Positions 1 to 8,539 are shown, counted from the first letter of the stretch. The stretch is DNA of 14,784 nucleotides from Ophiosphaerella korrae (GCA_028456385.1 JALNQF010000759.1:1-14784); one strand, 5' to 3'. Program-made: numbers and translations. The notes: generated by a model from the letters alone, not told the origin.

Positions 1-840
1 TAATTTCTATAATTAATATTAGTACCTATATACTAAACTCCTCTAGGTTTAGGTGTTTACTCTAGAGTTTAAAGGCTACTAAGCTTAAGTTACTCTATAT
101 AGATTCTATATAGTTTACTAGCTAAGCTTACTACTTATATAGGGTCTACTCCTTGTTCTACTAAGATAGCTAGCTAGCTAGCCTAGCTTTTAGTATTACG
201 TAGAGCTCTACCCCTTAGATTCTACTCTAGGTACTCGCCTTACTAGTAGCTTTCTAGGATTTAAGCTACTTCGCGGAGCTAGTTATATATATTATCCTAG
301 GTCTTTCCTACGTTGCGTATTACGTCTTTATATAACACGTTAACAAGTTTTTAAATCTCTAGCTTTAAGAGCTCTTAATAAGCTTTACTCCTCTTGTTAT
401 AGAAGAGCTACTTATTAAATATTACGTTACGCGTTATAATTACCTAATCTAATTCTAGGACTTATATCCTATATATATTAGATACTCTATATCCTACTAG
501 ATATCTAATATAGCCCTAAGGGCTTATTTTAAAGCCTCTCTTATTACGCCTAGCTACTTACTCCTTATTAAGTAGATATACGTAGTAGCTATAAGTATAT
601 ACTCTACTCTAATCTAGCTAAAGGTCTACTATAGTAGCTCTTACTTACTTAGGCTAATAGTATCTAAAGTACTATCTAAACTAGCTATTAAGTACTATAT
701 TAAGAGCTTATATATTATAAGCGTAGCTTAAGCTTATATTATATAGCTACGTAGCTACCTTTACTATCTCTAGCTAGAGCCTTTCTAGTAGGTTAGCACT
801 TATCCTTATCTTAATTGCTTTTATTATTATTTCTTAACTA
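1..840 (-). other. Copia integrase C-terminal segment and linker toward reverse transcriptase
   Basis: After the integrase core the frame continues with blocks found in fungal Copia polyproteins: a Leu-Trp-Pro-Glu-like segment (about 790-770), YNISLSY (about 745-725), GYIRYLVGYR (about 510-480) and VIITRNV (about 440-420). Beyond about 420 the sequence is a low-similarity linker with more stops, ending at the window edge in a frame still compatible with the region before the reverse transcriptase. A short (TAGC)4 run at 167-182 lies in this linker and probably arose by mutation. Confidence 0.6.
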
Positions 841-1500
841 GCTCTCTTAGCTCCTCTATTTAGCTCGTATATATATACTAGAGTACTCTTAACTATAATC
901 TTTTCTTATTTAGCCTAAATCTAGAAGCGCGTCTTACCTCTCTATAGGAGCGTTACTACTTTATTATCTTACTAGAGTACGTACGTATAGAGCTTATAGC
1001 GCGTTAGTAGTAACTTTACAAAGCTTTTAAATACTCTTATTATCTCTTAGAGCGTTTTACTTTGTAATAAGTAAGTATAGAGCTTACTACTATACTTACA
1101 CTTAAGTAGTATAGTCTAAACTTCTCTAAAGCAGCTAGTAGGTATATTAAATAGGTCTTACGCTACTTACTAGTATAAGCGCAAGGCTCTTACTCTAGGC
1201 TACCTTATAATAACTTACTTAGTATAAGCTATTAAGTAATACTTGCACTTAATGCGCGCTATCCTATTAATACGTACGTTTCTTGCGCTCGTTACTAGCG
1301 CTCGCAGTACTTCTAGTCTAAGATAACTAGCTCTAGCGTACTAGAGCTCTTCTAAGTTACTTCTAGGCGTTATACGCTATAAGTTAAGCTGTTAATTAAC
1401 TTAATTACCTTAAGTTACACTTATTATAGTTAGATAAAACGTAATAGGCTTATATTTAATAAAAGTAAGATTATGTTTACGTATTAGCGTCGCTAGTACA
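840..1500 (-). other. Copia integrase: zinc-binding region and DDE catalytic core
   Basis: Recognisable blocks are a segment ending RINRIARIKCKYY (about 1270-1230), the first catalytic Asp in VA*DLFNI (codon 1155-1157, where * is a former Trp), KYSSKLYTYLLQSK, the second Asp in VL**DNK (966-968), and the Glu in YELNRGAKRAS (864-866), which corresponds to the E-S-N-G-G-A-E-R block of Copia integrases. All three acidic residues are therefore still encoded, although stops lie between them. The HHCC zinc finger upstream is poorly preserved. Confidence 0.8.
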
Positions 1501-1599
1501 ATACTCTCTACTAGTGTTCTTACTCTTAGAGTTGCGTTAAAACCTTAATACTAGGCTCTAGCTTACTATAATTAAGCTTTAGATACTATATTAATATAA

Positions 1600-1870
1600 A
1601 ATCTTTTAACTACTACTACTTTATAAAGTACAAGATTCTCTATACGCTTACTATAAGCTCTATTTAGAGCGTTCTTAAGGACTTAAGTACCTTTACTAAG
1701 TATTAGAAATGCTTGTATACTTACTTCTACGTAGCTTACACCTTTTACTTTTATAAAGGAGCCTAGTTCTATAAAACTTATTAAGTTAACTAGGTAGAGA
1801 GTAGCTCTATTGTCGAGTATAGTACTCTTAGAGAGTAGGTAAGTATTAAAATCTAGTGTTAAGTAGGCTC
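1600..1870 (-). other. Copia aspartic protease domain
   Basis: The active-site motif reads I-L-D-N-R-A-T, with the catalytic Asp codon at 1812-1814. Family members have D-[ST/N]-G-A-T, and Gly to Arg fits a TpG to TpA change in a GGA codon. It is followed by segments like fungal Copia proteases (IKVKGVSYVEV, about 1770-1725, and LVLYKVV, about 1640-1620). The stretch from about 1860 to 1585 has few stops, which makes this one of the best-preserved parts of the element. The catalytic Asp survives; the flap region is not identifiable. Confidence 0.72.
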
Positions 1871-3005
1871 TAGGTGCTAGCTTAATAAGTTTACCTAAGT
1901 TAATAAGTATGCCTAGGTTAATAAGTGCCGCGTTTAGCTAGCCTAGGTAGACTAGAGCCTTTAATTTAACTAACTCTAAGCTAGCTTTAACTAGTTCCTA
2001 CAAGGGACTAGCTTACTTTTAAGTTACTAAGGTTTTAACTACTATAAAGCGCGGCTTATCTAAATAAGCCTATATTTTCGCCTTTCTATTATTATCTATT
2101 TTAAATAGATTACTAGTAAGCGCTACTTATACCTATCTATAATCTTATAGCTTCTAGTAGTAAGCTTAGCTATATAGGTAGTTGTGTTTTAAGTTAGTAC
2201 TTAAGCTTAAGCTTAGCTTAGATCCTCTAAACGTTATAAATACGCTAGCTCCTTAATTAGTAGTTTAGAGCTTATACTCCTATAATAGAGCTAAGTAGAT
2301 ACTACTAATTTGCTCTAGCGTAAGTACCTTTAAGCTAAGAACTAAGCTCTAGATTACTAATTAGCTTATTATCTAAGCCTAGTCTAGAGCTAGCTTTAGC
2401 GTTAACGCCTCTAGGAAATCTTATACTATAAACTCGCCTATTACCTCTATAATATTGTACGCAATTGTACGCTAATATAGGCGTAGCTACTTATCGTACT
2501 AGAGCTCTAGTAATTGTTGTCCTTAGCGAGCCTTCTATAGATAGGCTTAGTATTAAGCTTAGATAAGATTACTAGCGCTAGTATTAGATAGGGCTAGTAA
2601 GCTCTTTAGCGTTTAGACGAGCTCTTATAATGTAGCTTTGTTATTCGTAAGTAGAGTTATCTTAGCTATTACTAGATAACTTAGATTAACTATAGCGTTT
2701 ACCTAGGCGCTTAGAGCTCTAAGGCGTACTATTCGCGATACCTAGGTGTCTTTTGTAGCCTAGTATTTCTCTATTATAAGCTTGTAGGTAGCTACCTCTT
2801 CTACTATTACTAGGCTCTTTAGTTTAGGTTGAACTAGTTTGTTAGCGTAGATATTAGAGACGTTATTAGCTTCTAGATTAACTAGCTACTAGATACCTAG
2901 CTTAAGAGCGTTGTAATAGAGTTATGTAAACTATACTAGCTATTATAAGCGCTTGTTAAGTAGGGTAGTACCTTTATTAAGTAGAGTAATCTCGCTATAA
3001 GATAT
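1870..3005 (-). pseudogene. gag-like portion of the Copia element
   Basis: Upstream of the protease motif the same minus-strand frame stays readable for about 375 codons, with many stops in runs that look like former Gln codons. The residues are Leu-, Ala- and Gln-rich, as in retrotransposon gag proteins, but I recognise no diagnostic motif. Other minus-strand frames are also fairly open in places (for example around 2260-2460), so frame continuity with the protease, not a motif, decides the call. The Cys-rich zinc knuckle expected just before the protease was not found; it may be mutated beyond recognition. Confidence 0.5.
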
Positions 3006-3023
3006 TGTAAGCGTTTAAGTAAT

Positions 3024-3050
3024 AGATAAGATAAGATAAGATAAGATAGG
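3024..3050. repeat. Short ATAAG tandem repeat
   Basis: Four exact copies of ATAAG (3026-3045) preceded by AG and followed by a variant ATAGG. It lies just upstream of the presumed Copia gag start. It is too short to be more than a local slippage repeat. Confidence 0.8.
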
Positions 3051-3180
3051 AGTATACTAAGCTTGCAATCTCTTACTACAGTATACAAGATAGAACTATT
3101 AAGTAATTTTTAGTACTAGGCTTATAACTATTATAAGATGCGAGCTTAGGAATAAGTAAGAGATAATTATTAATTAAAGA

Positions 3181-3227
3181 GCTATTTAAGCTAAGCTACT
3201 TATATATAGTAGAGTAGCTTAAATAGC
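3181..3227. repeat. Stem-loop in presumed Copia LTR
   Basis: Arms of 20 nt (3181-3200 and 3208-3227) pair at about 17 of 20 positions around a 7-nt AT loop. The first 13 nt (GCTATTTAAGCTA) are perfectly complementary to the far arm. It may be an LTR feature of the Copia element, or an accident of the TA-rich composition. Confidence 0.5.
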
Positions 3228-3516
3228 TTATATAGCTCGCTTACTACTATAGGCTTACCTAAATTGTATAGAGTAAAGCTCTAACTTGCGATAGAATAGA
3301 ATATTTTAGCCTATTAGAATATTTTTTAAACCTATTTCTACTTAATATAAAGACTATTTCTTCTATAACTCTTTTTTACCCTATTTTTAGTAATATTTTG
3401 TCTTTTCTCCCTTCTATATCTTAAAATATATATTTTTTATTATTAATATAATTATTTTTTAGCGTTCTTAGCTACTTATTATAAGAGTAGACTTGTTTTT
3501 AGTATTTTATTTATTA

Positions 3517-3587
3517 ATTAGGAGCTTTTTGTTAGTAACGTTAGTAGGATAGCTTTTTTCCTTAATAAATAATTAGAAGCTCCTAAT
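3517..3587. repeat. Inverted repeat, 11-bp arms
   Basis: ATTAGGAGCTT at 3517-3527 is exactly complementary to AAGCTCCTAAT at 3577-3587, with a 49-nt loop. No terminator or TIR role can be shown. In such AT-rich DNA short hairpins are common, but the central AGGAGCT is unusually GC-rich for this stretch. Confidence 0.5.
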
Positions 3588-3932
3588 AGAGATATTAATA
3601 TTATTTTTAAATAATAATCTCGTATTAGTCTTCCTAGGATTCCTAATTAAATCTCTATTTAGTTATTTTATTTCTCTTAATTTTAACCTAGTAAAATACC
3701 TTTCTATTACTTTGCTAATAGAGGGTAAATAACTATTTTTTTTACTAATTCGCTTTATAGTATTATTAATAGACATATACTATCTATTAAAGATAGTAGT
3801 AATAGTAAATAGAAGTATATTAGAAGATTAAAGTAGGTTAACTTTAGGTTTAAATTTTAAGAAGTTTATCGTTAGTTATTAAGGATTTAGAAAAGATATA
3901 GAAAAATTAAGATTAGAAATTAATTTATCCTT

Positions 3933-3959
3933 AATAGACTAATAAATTAGTAGTCTATT
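3933..3959. repeat. Near-palindrome
   Basis: AATAGACTA at 3933-3941 pairs exactly with TAGTCTATT at 3951-3959 around an AT-rich 9-nt centre. Function unknown. Confidence 0.5.
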
Positions 3960-4339
3960 TAGTAAGTTTAGCTTACGTAATAAAGTTATTACTTTTTTTA
4001 ATTTAAAATAACTAAATAAGTAGATAATAAATATTTTATAAAAATTTGGTAATATAATCTCTACTAGCTTACTAAACACTAGATAAAATAAAAATAGAAT
4101 TTTATACGCTAATAAAAGAGTTCTATTAGGTTGAATTTTACGAAAAAAAAGTCTTCTAAACAGTTCAAATCCTAGCTTTTATTTGCTTAGTAATCAAAAT
4201 TTGTAGTATACTAAAATAAAGTCCGAGATATTTTCTTTAAGATTTAGTTTCGCTTATATTTTTAGCTATTTTATTTATATAGTTATTACTAGTTAAAAAC
4301 TATAACTTTTTTTAGGGCTTTTTTTTCGTGTTTCCCTAA

Positions 4340-4712
4340 TGTAGTTTAGCTAATATTACTAAGTAGAGAATTAATTACAACCTTAAACTATTTATTAAAA
4401 ATATCCTTAAATTTATAAAAGGTAGTTATTATAGTATCTAGCTAGAAGAGCTTTATAAAGTATCTAAAGGCTAGTTATTTTATTATCCTAAATAACTAGT
4501 TATTAGTAATTACTATCTATACTAGTTCTTATCTAAATATAGTTAAAGTAAATATTATAAGTAGGCTAGTAGAGTTACTACTATTATAAAGATTAGTATA
4601 CGTAGTAAGAAGAAGTAACTATATATATATAGGTACCTAGGTATTTAAGTAGCTCTTTAAATAGTAATAGTTAGTAAGATACTTAGTCTCTATTATAGTT
4701 ATTACTCTATTT
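4340..4712 (+). pseudogene. Possible decayed coding remnant, unrecognised
   Basis: One plus-strand frame over about 124 codons carries about ten in-frame TAA/TAG, all in contexts that could be former Gln or Trp codons, and encodes a Lys/Tyr/Ile-rich product with a basic stretch (RSKKK) near 4605-4617. The stop density is similar to that of the true pol frames here, but this composition gives similar values by chance, so support is weak. It lies immediately left of the fold-back element and could belong to the same decayed element. I do not recognise any family. Confidence 0.2.
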
Positions 4713-4815
4713 AATAAGTACTATAATAAGTTACTATAGTTAAAGTATAATATATATAGATAACTATCTTAGATATTTATAACTATAAAAGAGTTATCTA
4801 TTATATCTCTATAAG

Positions 4816-4981
4816 GTAGACTTTATATAAGATAACTTAATAAGGTTTAATAATTAACTAAAAAGAGTAAAGAGTAGATATAGCTATCTAAGTAAATACT
4901 AGGTATATATACCTAGTAGCTTACTAAGCGCTAACTAAAAATAGAAAGGTAGTTAAATATTAGTAAGTTGTAAACTTACTA
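4816..4981 (+). repeat. Left arm of the fold-back element
   Basis: Pairs with 5203-5373 on the opposite strand. It starts at GTAGACTTTA and ends in the palindromic AGTAAGTTGTAAACTTACT. Differences from the other arm include C/T and G/A changes of RIP type and a small deletion near 4846. Confidence 0.8.
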
Positions 4982-5013
4982 ACATTTAATATATATTAGT
5001 AAGTTAAAAACTT

Positions 5014-5115
5014 AGTAAGTTTATAATATTAGTAAGTTTGTAATATTAGTAAGTTTGTAATATTAGTAAGTTTATAATATTAGTAAGTTTATAATATTAG
5101 TAAGTTTATAATATT
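5014..5115. repeat. 17-bp tandem array, six units
   Basis: The unit AGTAAGTTTATAATATT starts at 5014, 5031, 5048, 5065, 5082 and 5099, with a partial seventh at 5116. Units two and three carry TTTG in place of TTTA, so two units escaped a TpG to TpA change. The array lies in the loop of the fold-back element and its unit is the same motif that forms the inner palindromes. Confidence 0.92.
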
Positions 5116-5229
5116 AGTAAGTTATAAACTTACTAATATTAGTATAAAAATAAAAGATATAAGAAATAACTCTTTTATAATCTCTTACCTTTTATACTAA
5201 TATTAGTAAGTTTATAACTTACTAATATT
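5110..5229. repeat. Perfect 40-bp inverted repeat nested in the fold-back loop
   Basis: 5110-5149 is exactly complementary to 5190-5229, with a 40-nt loop (5150-5189) that itself contains a smaller ATAAAAGA/TCTTTTAT pairing. The arms have no mismatch although the window is saturated with mutations, which suggests gene conversion, recent formation, or symmetric mutation of both arms. Confidence 0.9.
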
Positions 5230-5373
5230 TAACTACCTTTCTACTTTTAGTTAGCGCTTAGTAAGCTACTAAGTATATATACCTAGTACTTACTTAGATA
5301 GCTTTATCTACTATTTACTCTTTTTAGTTAATTATTAAAACTACCTTATTAAGTTATCTTACGTAAAGTCTAC
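5203..5373 (-). repeat. Right arm of the fold-back element
   Basis: Reverse complement of 4816-4981. It retains CG at 5362-5363, where the left arm has TA, as expected if RIP acted unevenly on the two copies. Confidence 0.8.
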
Positions 5374-5415
5374 TTTATATAATAGTAGATCTCTATAAAT
5401 ATTTTACTTTTATAG

Positions 5416-5530
5416 GCCTCTCTATAACCTAAAACTACGCTAGTAGCTTTTTTACTTACGCTAGAGTTACTATAAAATAGCTAATTATAGCTAACTTTTA
5501 ATTAAGCCTAGCTAGCTAAAAAGAACTATA
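5416..5530. other. Short spacer between fold-back element and element A
   Basis: 115 bp with no recognisable coding or repeat content. It does not read as the missing 5' half of element B, and its last five bases (CTATA) do not match the five bases after the 3' LTR (CTCTT), so no target-site duplication is visible. Confidence 0.5.
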
Positions 5531-5976
5531 TATTACAATACTAAGTAGTAGGTAAGCTATTATATTACACGCAATTAGGCTAGGTAATATAGTGTAGCTA
5601 AATACGTAACTATTTAGTAGTAAATACTCTAGAGTAAACACTCTAGAGTAAACGCTCTAGAATAAGCGCTCTAGAGTAAACGCTCTAGAGTAAGCGCTTA
5701 GGAATAAACGCTAGATAGTAAGTATATAGAAACGTTAATAGACCTTTATAGACTATTGTGTTTAATCTTTTCTTTATACTTTTATCTTAACAAAGTATTA
5801 TAACTAATACTTTAATTAGATTCTTATCTATCTATTAATACTTATATACCTTGTAATACTCTAATAAGAGCTAACTATTAATTAAGTTAAGTAACTAACT
5901 TATTTATTAACCTCGCCTATTTTATAGAAGCCTACTTACTCGTATTACTCTTACTTAGTTCTAAGGACTTAATATA
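5531..5976 (+). repeat. 5' LTR of element A
   Basis: About 446 bp, matching 11915-12357 from TATTACAATAC to AAGGACTTAATATA. Retroelement LTRs run TG...CA; here the ends read TA...TA, as expected when TpG and CpA have both become TpA. The left border is supported by the 3' copy, where the same bases follow a polypurine tract. The right border is where similarity to the 3' copy stops and may be off by one or two bases. Confidence 0.88.
5626..5709. repeat. 14-bp tandem array in the 5' LTR, six units
   Basis: Six units of the form RCTCTAGAGTAARC (palindromic core CTCTAGAG) at 5626, 5640, 5654, 5668, 5682 and 5696; the last is the divergent GCTTAGGAATAAAC. The same array is in the 3' LTR. The position in the first quarter of the LTR suits U3, where tandem motifs often act as enhancers, but that role is inferred. 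Confidence 0.9.
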
Positions 5977-5991
5977 TTAAACACCTTTAAG

Positions 5992-7915
5992 ATAAGTAAT
6001 ACGTTAATAAATATAGACAACTAGCGTGTAGGAGTAACCTATACTACTACTTCTAAGGTTACTAAGCTAGACCTCTACTATAGAGAATAAAACAAGCTTA
6101 AGCTATAGATCTTATAACTTAATCTCTTTTTTAAAGTAGACTAAGTTTAGAATAAAGATAGAGCTATACTTATATTATCTTATATAAAGAGCAAAGTAGA
6201 GAAATAAGTTACGCTATACTTTAAGAAATACCTTAATAATAATAATAGTAACTATAAGAACATATTTAAAGAATAGATTAAGTTTAAAGATAAAGTATAA
6301 TAAGCCTTTCTACTAGTAAACAAGATAGTAGTAGTAAAGCGCACGATATAGTAGCTATAATAATACAAGGTAGTAGTAGACTATACTAATAAATTCTAAA
6401 GCTACATAATATAAATAGAATTAAATAACAAGTTATTAATAAAGATATTTTAATAAAGACTTAAGAGTAATATTTAAAGTAAGCTAATACGTAGTAGAGC
6501 TACAATTAAAACGTTAGAGAACCTAATAAAAGAAGTAATTTTAGTTAATAACTATATATATAAATATATAGTAGAAGCTAAGAATAGTAGAATACTACGT
6601 ATAGATAATAAGAAGTATAAACCTAAGTACGAGTAGCAACGCAAATATAAGAACTACTAAGTTTAAAGTAGCTATAGATACTTTAAGCTAGACGAGATAT
6701 ATATTAATAATACAAACCTAAGAAAACTAGAATACTATTACTATAAGAACTCTAAGAGAGTAGAAAGCTAAAAATACTATAAGTATAGTAAAATAGGGTA
6801 CTTAGCAAAGAACTACTAAGTAAAGAACAAGATTATACGATAAATTAATATACTTAAGAGGTAAGATAATAATAGAGAGGAAGAATAGGAAGTAATCTCT
6901 AAAGGAAGCTAAGAGAAGAGAGATTACAAGACTACGAACCTCTAGTAGTAAGATATAGGTAAGAGATATAACTACTATAGGATTACTATAAAGCTAAGTA
7001 ACCTTATAATAGATAATAAAGTAGAAGCTATAAATATACTACTAGGAGTACAAAGCTATATAAGGAGGTACTAGCTAAAGTAGAAGTAAGCTAAAATAGA
7101 TACCTTAGAATACCTTTAGCTATACTAGAGAGGGGCAAGGTATAGGCGCAAGACAATACTATATCTAGGAAAGTAAGTATATATAGCCTAGGATAAGAAT
7201 AAAAAGGAAAACTAAGAGCTTAAGACTTCTAAATACAAAAGAGTACCTAGAACACTAGAGCTAAAGTAAGAGAATACTAAAGTATAAGATAGATTTATAA
7301 AAGAAATCTAGAGACTAGTAGATAGCTACTACTTAGTAAAAGAATAGTAAGATAAAGAACGCTAGATACGTAAAGTAAGGTAGACCTAGTAATATAAATT
7401 ATTATATACTAATAATAATTAGGCGCTAATTATTATAGATCTAGTATTAATATAAGAACTATAATACTAGCTATACTTACGTAACCTAAACTATCTATTA
7501 CTATTATAGATAGGATGTTACTATAATAACTACTTTACCTACTATTCTAATAAGATAGGATCTAGATATTTCTCTTATAAGAAATCTAGATATAAATAGA
7601 ACTAGGAAGAGTATATAAATAATAAATATAAACGACACCTATAGGATAAGTAGAAACCTAAGCACTTTCTAGGTATAACTAAAGAAGATATAAATATAAA
7701 TAAGATACTTATAAATAACTAATATATTAACCTATTCTAGTAAACCTATACGCTAGAAAAGTGTAAACGCTATAGAGAGATTAAGATACTATAAGGATTC
7801 TAGTAAAAGATAAACAAAGATTATAAGATTAAGTCTTTTTTAGGCAAATAGCTAACACTAGATATATATCTAGAAGCTATAACGCTATTAACGCTAAGAG
7901 ACTTATTAAACTCCT
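5992..7915 (+). pseudogene. gag: gag of element A, RIP-degraded
   Basis: The nucleocapsid/capsid gene of the chromovirus. In frame 1, a likely start is ATA at 5992-5994 (former ATG), 16 bp after the LTR. The product begins with a short leader, then a capsid-like region (KVTKLDLYY near 6055-6081, ILSYIKSKVEK near 6170-6203, LIKEVIL near 6525-6545), a basic segment, and a zinc knuckle at 6775-6816. A longer C-terminal part follows, including G-C-Y-x3-Y-F-T-Y-Y near 7513-7548, a Cys/His-type motif that many fungal Gypsy elements carry before the protease. At about 640 codons it is long for a gag. Stops are all TAA/TAG at Gln- or Trp-like positions. Near 7915 stops become dense and the open frame moves by -1 to pol. 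Confidence 0.82.
6772..6816 (+). other. CCHC zinc knuckle with all ligands mutated to Tyr
   Basis: The frame reads K-Y-Y-K-Y-S-K-I-G-Y-L-A-K-N-Y. Spacing is exactly C-x2-C-x4-H-x4-C, with codons at 6775, 6784, 6799 and 6814, but every Cys (TGY to TAY) and the His (CAY to TAY) is Tyr. The RNA-binding zinc site of nucleocapsid is therefore lost. The change set is what RIP on both strands predicts. Confidence 0.9.
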
Positions 7916-7934
7916 AGTAAAGATAAGAAGAGAA

Positions 7935-8250
7935 AGAATAAAAGTATTAGTAGATTTAAGGTTATTTATAAACCTAATTACACATAAAGTAGTAAAATAA
8001 GTAGGACTCTAACTATAAGTAAAGAAGATACTATATCTAATCTATATTATAAATAGACAACTAATACTAAAAAACCTAATAGTTAGTAATAAAGTAACTA
8101 TAGAAATTATTATTTAAGGATATAGTATAAGGATTACCTTAGACGTATTAGTTTTAGCTAATAAAAATATTATACTAGGACTCCTATAGCTACGAGAGTT
8201 TAATCCTAGAGTTAATTAGAAAAACTAGAACCTCTTATTTAACAACTATA
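7935..8250 (+). other. Aspartic protease domain of element A
   Basis: The stretch K-V-L-V-D-L-R-L-F-I-N corresponds to V-L-V-D-S-G-A-T in Gypsy proteases. The catalytic Asp codon (7953-7955) is kept, but the S-G-A that follows reads L-R-L. Downstream, N-I-I-L-G-L-L-*-L-R (about 8166-8195) matches the V-I-L-G-x-x-W-L block. It would be inactive even without the stops. Confidence 0.75.
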
Positions 8251-8539
8251 AAGACGTACGTAGATCTAAGCCTATATATTAGTAGTATTTAATAGTAGAT
8301 AAGAAGGTACTATATAAGATAGTAGCTTTAATAGTAACTTATTAAGAAGGAATAAGTACCTCTATAAGTACTAGTAAGATACTAGGCTAAGAAGTAAGAG
8401 TAGAGGAGTAACGCGTAACTCCTAAGATCCTAGAATAATATAAGAAGTTTAGCTACTTGTTTGTAGAAGAGATAGATATACTAGTATTACCTAAGTACTA
8501 ACCTTAGGACTATATAATTAAGTTATAAGAAGGAAAAGA

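Larger units (their letters stand above)
1..3005 (-). pseudogene. Ty1/Copia gag-pol polyprotein, RIP-degraded, runs off left edge
   Basis: Reading the minus strand in one frame (codons starting at 3005, 3002 and so on) gives about 1000 codons with TAA/TAG only where Gln or Trp would be expected. In order: a gag-like Gln-rich stretch, an aspartic protease motif (ILDNRAT, near 1800-1825), a GAG-pre-integrase segment, a Copia integrase core (about 1160-840) and the post-integrase linker to the window edge (GYLVGY-like and VIITRNV motifs near 490-420). Reverse transcriptase and RNase H would lie beyond position 1. The start is a guess: an ATA at 3003-3005 that could be a mutated ATG. Family assignment rests on the integrase and protease motifs, from memory of fungal Copia proteins. 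I see no clear zinc knuckle. Translation of this copy is impossible. Confidence 0.82.
3006..3300 (-). other. Probable leader and 5' LTR of the Copia element (borders not resolved)
   Basis: This stretch lies directly upstream of the likely gag start on the minus strand, where the leader and 5' LTR belong. The partner LTR is outside the window, so the ends cannot be set by comparison. It contains a pentanucleotide run (ATAAG repeated four times at 3026-3045) and a strong stem-loop at 3181-3227. No primer-binding site could be recognised; a tRNA-Met type site would have lost its TGG start to RIP. The position is inferred, not shown by a motif. Confidence 0.35.
3300..4340. other. AT-rich stretch without a recognisable gene
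   Basis: About 1 kb of DNA richer in A and T than its neighbours, with T and A runs and dense stops on both strands. I find no protein motif, tRNA or LTR. It contains a hairpin with 11-bp arms at 3517-3527 and 3577-3587, a near-palindrome at 3933-3959, and a part (about 4125-4210) that keeps more CpA and TpG than the rest of the window. It could be an old, fully decayed element or an original intergenic AT-rich spacer. Confidence 0.5.
4784..5415. mobile_element. Fold-back element with long inverted arms, nested hairpin and tandem repeats
   Basis: The left arm (best-matched part 4816-4981) is the reverse complement of the right arm (5203-5373), at roughly 90-95% identity with one indel of about 4 bp near 4846; weaker pairing extends outward to about 4784 and 5415. 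Landmarks shared by both arms are a GTAGACTTTA block at the outer end, the palindrome GGTATATATACC or its derivative (4902-4913; 5272-5283), and AAGCGCTAAC (4927-4936, complement at 5250-5259). Between the arms lie a 17-bp tandem array (5014-5115) and a perfect 40-bp hairpin (5110-5149 with 5190-5229). There is no coding capacity. The structure fits a Foldback-type or MITE-like DNA element; terminal bases and a target duplication could not be fixed. Confidence 0.75.

Noticed and set aside
1141..1400. Plus-strand membrane-like protein with Leu/Ile/Thr-rich segments
   Set aside because: This is the complement of the Copia integrase, which has motif support on the minus strand. The hydrophobic look comes from reading the complement of Lys/Gln/Glu-rich codons.
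840..1500. A second minus-strand frame rich in Gln-like stops that also reads plausibly
   Set aside because: Only the chosen frame carries the integrase blocks and continues smoothly into protease and linker; the rival frame has no recognisable motif.
4150..4200. tRNA gene, because of a TTCAAATCC T-loop-like sequence
   Set aside because: The flanking bases do not form the 5-bp T stem, and I find no acceptor, D or anticodon arm at the right spacing.
5014..5115. CRISPR-like array
   Set aside because: The repeats are directly adjacent 17-bp units without spacers, inside a eukaryotic fold-back element.
5521..5535. CTATA as a target-site duplication for element A
   Set aside because: The five bases after the 3' LTR read CTCTT; the differences are not RIP-type transitions, so the match is not convincing.
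5626..5709. CRISPR or satellite array
   Set aside because: Adjacent 14-bp units with no spacers, present in the same order in both LTRs of one retrotransposon.
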